The notes under the pieces: generated by a model
Seen by the model: the letters and a program-made list of their open reading frames with translations, nothing else
Told to the model about the DNA's origin: nothing
Database searches by the model: none
Shown: one piece after another, positions 5,670-7,330 of the stretch
Layout of the letters: each line of letters starts with the position of its first letter
Numbering within the stretch: the stretch's first letter is position 1
Position numbers and translations under genes: made by a program
NCBI GenBank assembly: GCA_017959485.1
Contig: JAGDAM010000218.1
Coordinates: 1-7,330 of the forward strand
DNA: 7,330 bases
Direction of reading: 5' to 3'
DNA from: Clostridia bacterium
Lineage (GTDB): Bacteria; Bacillota_A; Clostridia; Oscillospirales; CAG-272

Positions 5670-6965
5670 ATGGAAATCAAACGCGATTTTTACCTGAATC
5701 AATTGATCGCAAGGAAGCATAACGGATTGATCAAGGTGATCACCGGTGTGCGTCGTTGCGGCAAGTCATATCTGCTGAACAGCATCTTTTACCGTCATTT
5801 ACTCAGTGACGGTGTCGATCCTGACCACATTATTCGCTTTGCCTTCGACTCCGCCGCCGATCTGCTTCTGATCGGCGAGAATATGATCAAACTGCAGAAA
5901 GCGAATAAAAAAGTCAATCCCGAAAAGTTTATGACGTATATCCGCACGAAGATCGTTGACGAAGAAACATACTATCTTCTCCTTGACGAAGTTCAGGAGA
6001 TGGATGCTTTTGAAACTGTGCTGAACGGATACCTGCGCCGCGAAAACATGGACGTTTACGTCACCGGGAGCAATGCGAAATTCCTTTCGCGCGACATCAT
6101 CACCGAGTTTGAAGGGCGCGGCGACGAGGTGCATCTGAATCCGCTGAGCTTCTCCGAGTTTATGACGGTTTGGGAAGGCGATAAATACGAAGGCCTTTCG
6201 CAATACATGCTCTACGGCGGAATCCCTCTCGTTGTACTGCGCAAGGACGACCGCGATAAAGCGACGACGCTCCAGCGGCTTTTCAACGAAATCTACATCA
6301 AGGATATCGTAAAGCGGCACAAGGTTCGCAAGCAGGAGGAGATGGAAGACCTTCTGAGTATCCTGTCGTCTTCCGTCGGATCTCTCACCAACCCCGAGAA
6401 GCTGAAAAACACCTTCCGCAGCGTAAAGAAATCGACGATCTCTTCAGAAACGGTCAAACGGTATATATCCTATTTTGCGGATTCCTATCTGCTGGAAGAG
6501 GCAAAGCGTTACGACGTCAAGGGCAGGGCGTATATCAGCACGACAAACAAGTATTATTTCTCCGATCTCGGGCTGCGAAACGCGAGGATTAACTTCCGTC
6601 AGTTCGAGCAGAACCATACAATGGAAAACGTGATCTATAACGAACTGCGTATGCGCGGCTATAACGTTGACGTCGGCGTCGTGCCGATAGCCGAGAAAGA
6701 CAAAAACGGAACTGTCACGAGGCAGTACCTTGAAGTCGATTTTATCTGCAATCTCGGTTCAAGCAGAGTCTATATTCAGTCTGCGTATTCAATTCCCGAT
6801 GAGGAAAAGCGCACGCAAGAGACCCGTTCGTTCAGAAAGATCGATGATTCTTTCAAAAAGATCATCGTTACGCGCGATACCGCGCAGCCGTGGTATGACG
6901 ATAACGGTATCCTTACCGTCAGCATCTACGATTTCCTGCTTGACCGGACGATTATCGAAAAGTAG
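5670..6965 (+). CDS. AAA_14/DUF4143 family ATPase
   Basis: From the chosen ATG the protein has 431 residues, typical of the family. Walker A is GVRRCGKS at 26-33 (Lys32, Ser33). Walker B is YYLLLDEVQ at 101-109 (Asp106, Glu107). Sensor 1 is VTGSN at 131-135 and a conserved GRG follows at 149-151. A helical/winged-helix-like linker spans about 205-310. The C-terminal DUF4143 domain has the PD-(D/E)xK-like fold, seen as ENVIYNELRMRGY (319-331) and EVDFI (355-359). The expected ExK is replaced by QSA at 370-372 (YIQSAYS), so nuclease activity is doubtful. To my memory this Q-S-A form recurs in a well-populated branch of the family. The cellular role of these ATPases is not established. It is transcribed alone and divergently from the methyltransferase gene, and looks more AT-rich than the operon at 1-2664, which may indicate separate acquisition. 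Confidence 0.92.
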   Translation: MEIKRDFYLNQLIARKHNGLIKVITGVRRCGKSYLLNSIFYRHLLSDGVDPDHIIRFAFDSAADLLLIGENMIKLQKANKKVNPEKFMTYIRTKIVDEETYYLLLDEVQEMDAFETVLNGYLRRENMDVYVTGSNAKFLSRDIITEFEGRGDEVHLNPLSFSEFMTVWEGDKYEGLSQYMLYGGIPLVVLRKDDRDKATTLQRLFNEIYIKDIVKRHKVRKQEEMEDLLSILSSSVGSLTNPEKLKNTFRSVKKSTISSETVKRYISYFADSYLLEEAKRYDVKGRAYISTTNKYYFSDLGLRNARINFRQFEQNHTMENVIYNELRMRGYNVDVGVVPIAEKDKNGTVTRQYLEVDFICNLGSSRVYIQSAYSIPDEEKRTQETRSFRKIDDSFKKIIVTRDTAQPWYDDNGILTVSIYDFLLDRTIIEK

Positions 6966-6974
6966 TTACTAAAC

Positions 6975-6996
6975 GCCGGACTCTAACCGGCATTTT
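6975..6996 (+). terminator. Weak intrinsic terminator after ATPase gene
   Basis: GCCGG (6975-6979), a 7-base loop, CCGGC (6987-6991), then A and TTTT. The stem is short and the T-run is short, so it is probably only a first, leaky stop 9 bases after the stop codon. Confidence 0.45.
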
Positions 6997-7028
6997 GTGC
7001 CGCTTTACAGGCCGCTTTTTTGCAAATC

Positions 7029-7060
7029 AAAAAGCAGAGCCGTTTTGAGTCCGCTTTTTT
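7029..7060. terminator. Bidirectional intrinsic terminator
   Basis: AAAAAGC (7029-7035) pairs with GCTTTTT (7053-7059), and the inner bases extend the stem with wobbles and one mismatch around a loop near GTTTTGA. A-runs precede and T-runs follow on both strands, so it can end the ATPase transcript from the left and any minus-strand transcript from the right. A third copy, GCTTTTT at 7014-7020, could form an alternative hairpin with the same AAAAAGC. Confidence 0.7.
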
Positions 7061-7064
7061 GATG

Positions 7065-7205
7065 TTATGCGCAGATCAGATTACGATGGTCTGTACTGCG
7101 ATATAAGACGTTTCCGTCGCTGTCACCGTTTTCAATCACGGGGTTGTCCTTTGTATTTCCGCGAACGCAAATACGCCCCGCGGATGCAGTCGTGGCGGCC
7201 GGGAG
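7065..7205 (-). pseudogene. Possible start-less coding remnant on minus strand
   Basis: A 46-codon open frame ends in TAA at 7065-7067, directly before the bidirectional terminator, and opens after an in-frame TAA formed by the edge of the inverted-repeat element at 7206-7282. The C-terminal part reads GNTKDNPVIENGDSDGNVLY and RSTDHRNLICA, which has natural amino-acid composition, while the first residues look random. No ATG is present; a GTG would give only 24 residues. I do not recognise the family. It may be the 3' end of a gene cut by the element, or a chance frame. Confidence 0.3.
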
Positions 7206-7282
7206 TTAAGGCAATACCGCACAATTCGACGCACAAATCTTGCCGGCTCTTTCCGCACGCGAATTGTGCGGTATTGCCTTAA
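7206..7282. repeat. 77-base inverted-repeat element with 23-base perfect arms
   Basis: The left arm at 7206-7228 starts TTAAGGCAATACCGCACAAT and ends TCG. The right arm at 7260-7282 is its exact reverse complement. The 31-base loop contains a second CCGCAC (7253-7258) that can instead pair with GTGCGG (7266-7271) in the right arm. Both ends carry TTAA, which could be target-site duplication or part of the arms. No T-run follows on either strand. It resembles a miniature inverted-repeat element or a long extragenic palindrome; it begins 6 bases after the stop codon of the gene entering from the right. Confidence 0.8.
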
Positions 7283-7288
7283 TTCAAA

Positions 7289-7330
7289 TCAGTCCGTATT
7301 AAACCTGTCGATCTCCCGCTGGGATTTCAA
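7289..7330 (-). CDS. 3' end of a gene, FlaR-like kinase candidate (partial)
   Basis: Only the last 13 codons are inside the window: LKSQREIDRFNTD then TGA at 7289-7291. The stretch matches the end of FlaR-like P-loop kinases and is parallel to LKTRRAVDRFEREYGLT at the end of the broken kinase at 3849. If right, an intact or second copy of that family lies just outside the window. Thirteen residues are too few to be firm. Confidence 0.42.
   Translation of the reverse strand: MKSQREIDRFNTD

Noticed and set aside
7067..7282. Plus-strand frame of 71 codons
   Set aside because: It is made largely of the inverted-repeat element and Arg/Cys-rich shadow sequence, with no ribosome site.

Overview
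The window is bacterial chromosomal DNA of moderate GC content. SigA-type promoters, AGGAG-like ribosome binding sites and the protein families (GNAT enzymes, AAA_14/DUF4143 ATPase, Fic, FlaR-like kinase) fit a low-copy contig from a gut-type Clostridia (Oscillospirales/Christensenellales-like) genome. That placement is inference from style, since there is no rRNA or other marker gene.

Region 1 (about 1-2664, minus strand) is a compact four-gene run. In transcription order it encodes a PNP/UDP-type nucleoside phosphorylase, a small serine alpha/beta-hydrolase, a two-domain GNAT acetyltransferase and a RimJ/RimL-like GNAT acetyltransferase. The genes overlap by 4, 17 and 4 bases, so they are almost certainly one translationally coupled operon.

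Region 2 (2665-3848) holds a Fic-domain protein, also on the minus strand and 55 bases upstream of the operon. Its core motif has Gln in place of the catalytic His. Its promoter is near-consensus (TTGATG-17-TATAAT) and is covered by three alternately oriented copies of GGGAACTTT, which look like operator sites. A perfect 35-base palindrome lies just upstream.

Region 3 (3849-4405) holds the C-terminal half of a FlaR-like P-loop nucleotide kinase. Its Walker A half is gone: the homology stops exactly where one of two divergently oriented, hairpin-rich repeat copies (4133-4239 and 4285-4400) begins.

Region 4 (4406-5669) holds a class I SAM-dependent methyltransferase on the minus strand. It has a strong promoter and a GC-rich leader of about 155 bases. 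Next comes an AT-rich divergent intergenic region with a nested inverted repeat and a strong plus-strand promoter.

Region 5 (5670-7330) holds a plus-strand AAA_14/DUF4143 ATPase whose C-terminal nuclease-like motif is degenerate. It is followed by hairpin terminators, a start-less coding remnant on the minus strand, a 77-base inverted-repeat element, and the last 13 codons of a minus-strand gene entering from the right edge. That tail resembles the end of a second FlaR-like kinase.

No complete known defence system, CRISPR array, tRNA or rRNA is visible. The most unusual signals are the Fic promoter architecture with its atypical Fic motif, and the repeat-truncated kinase.
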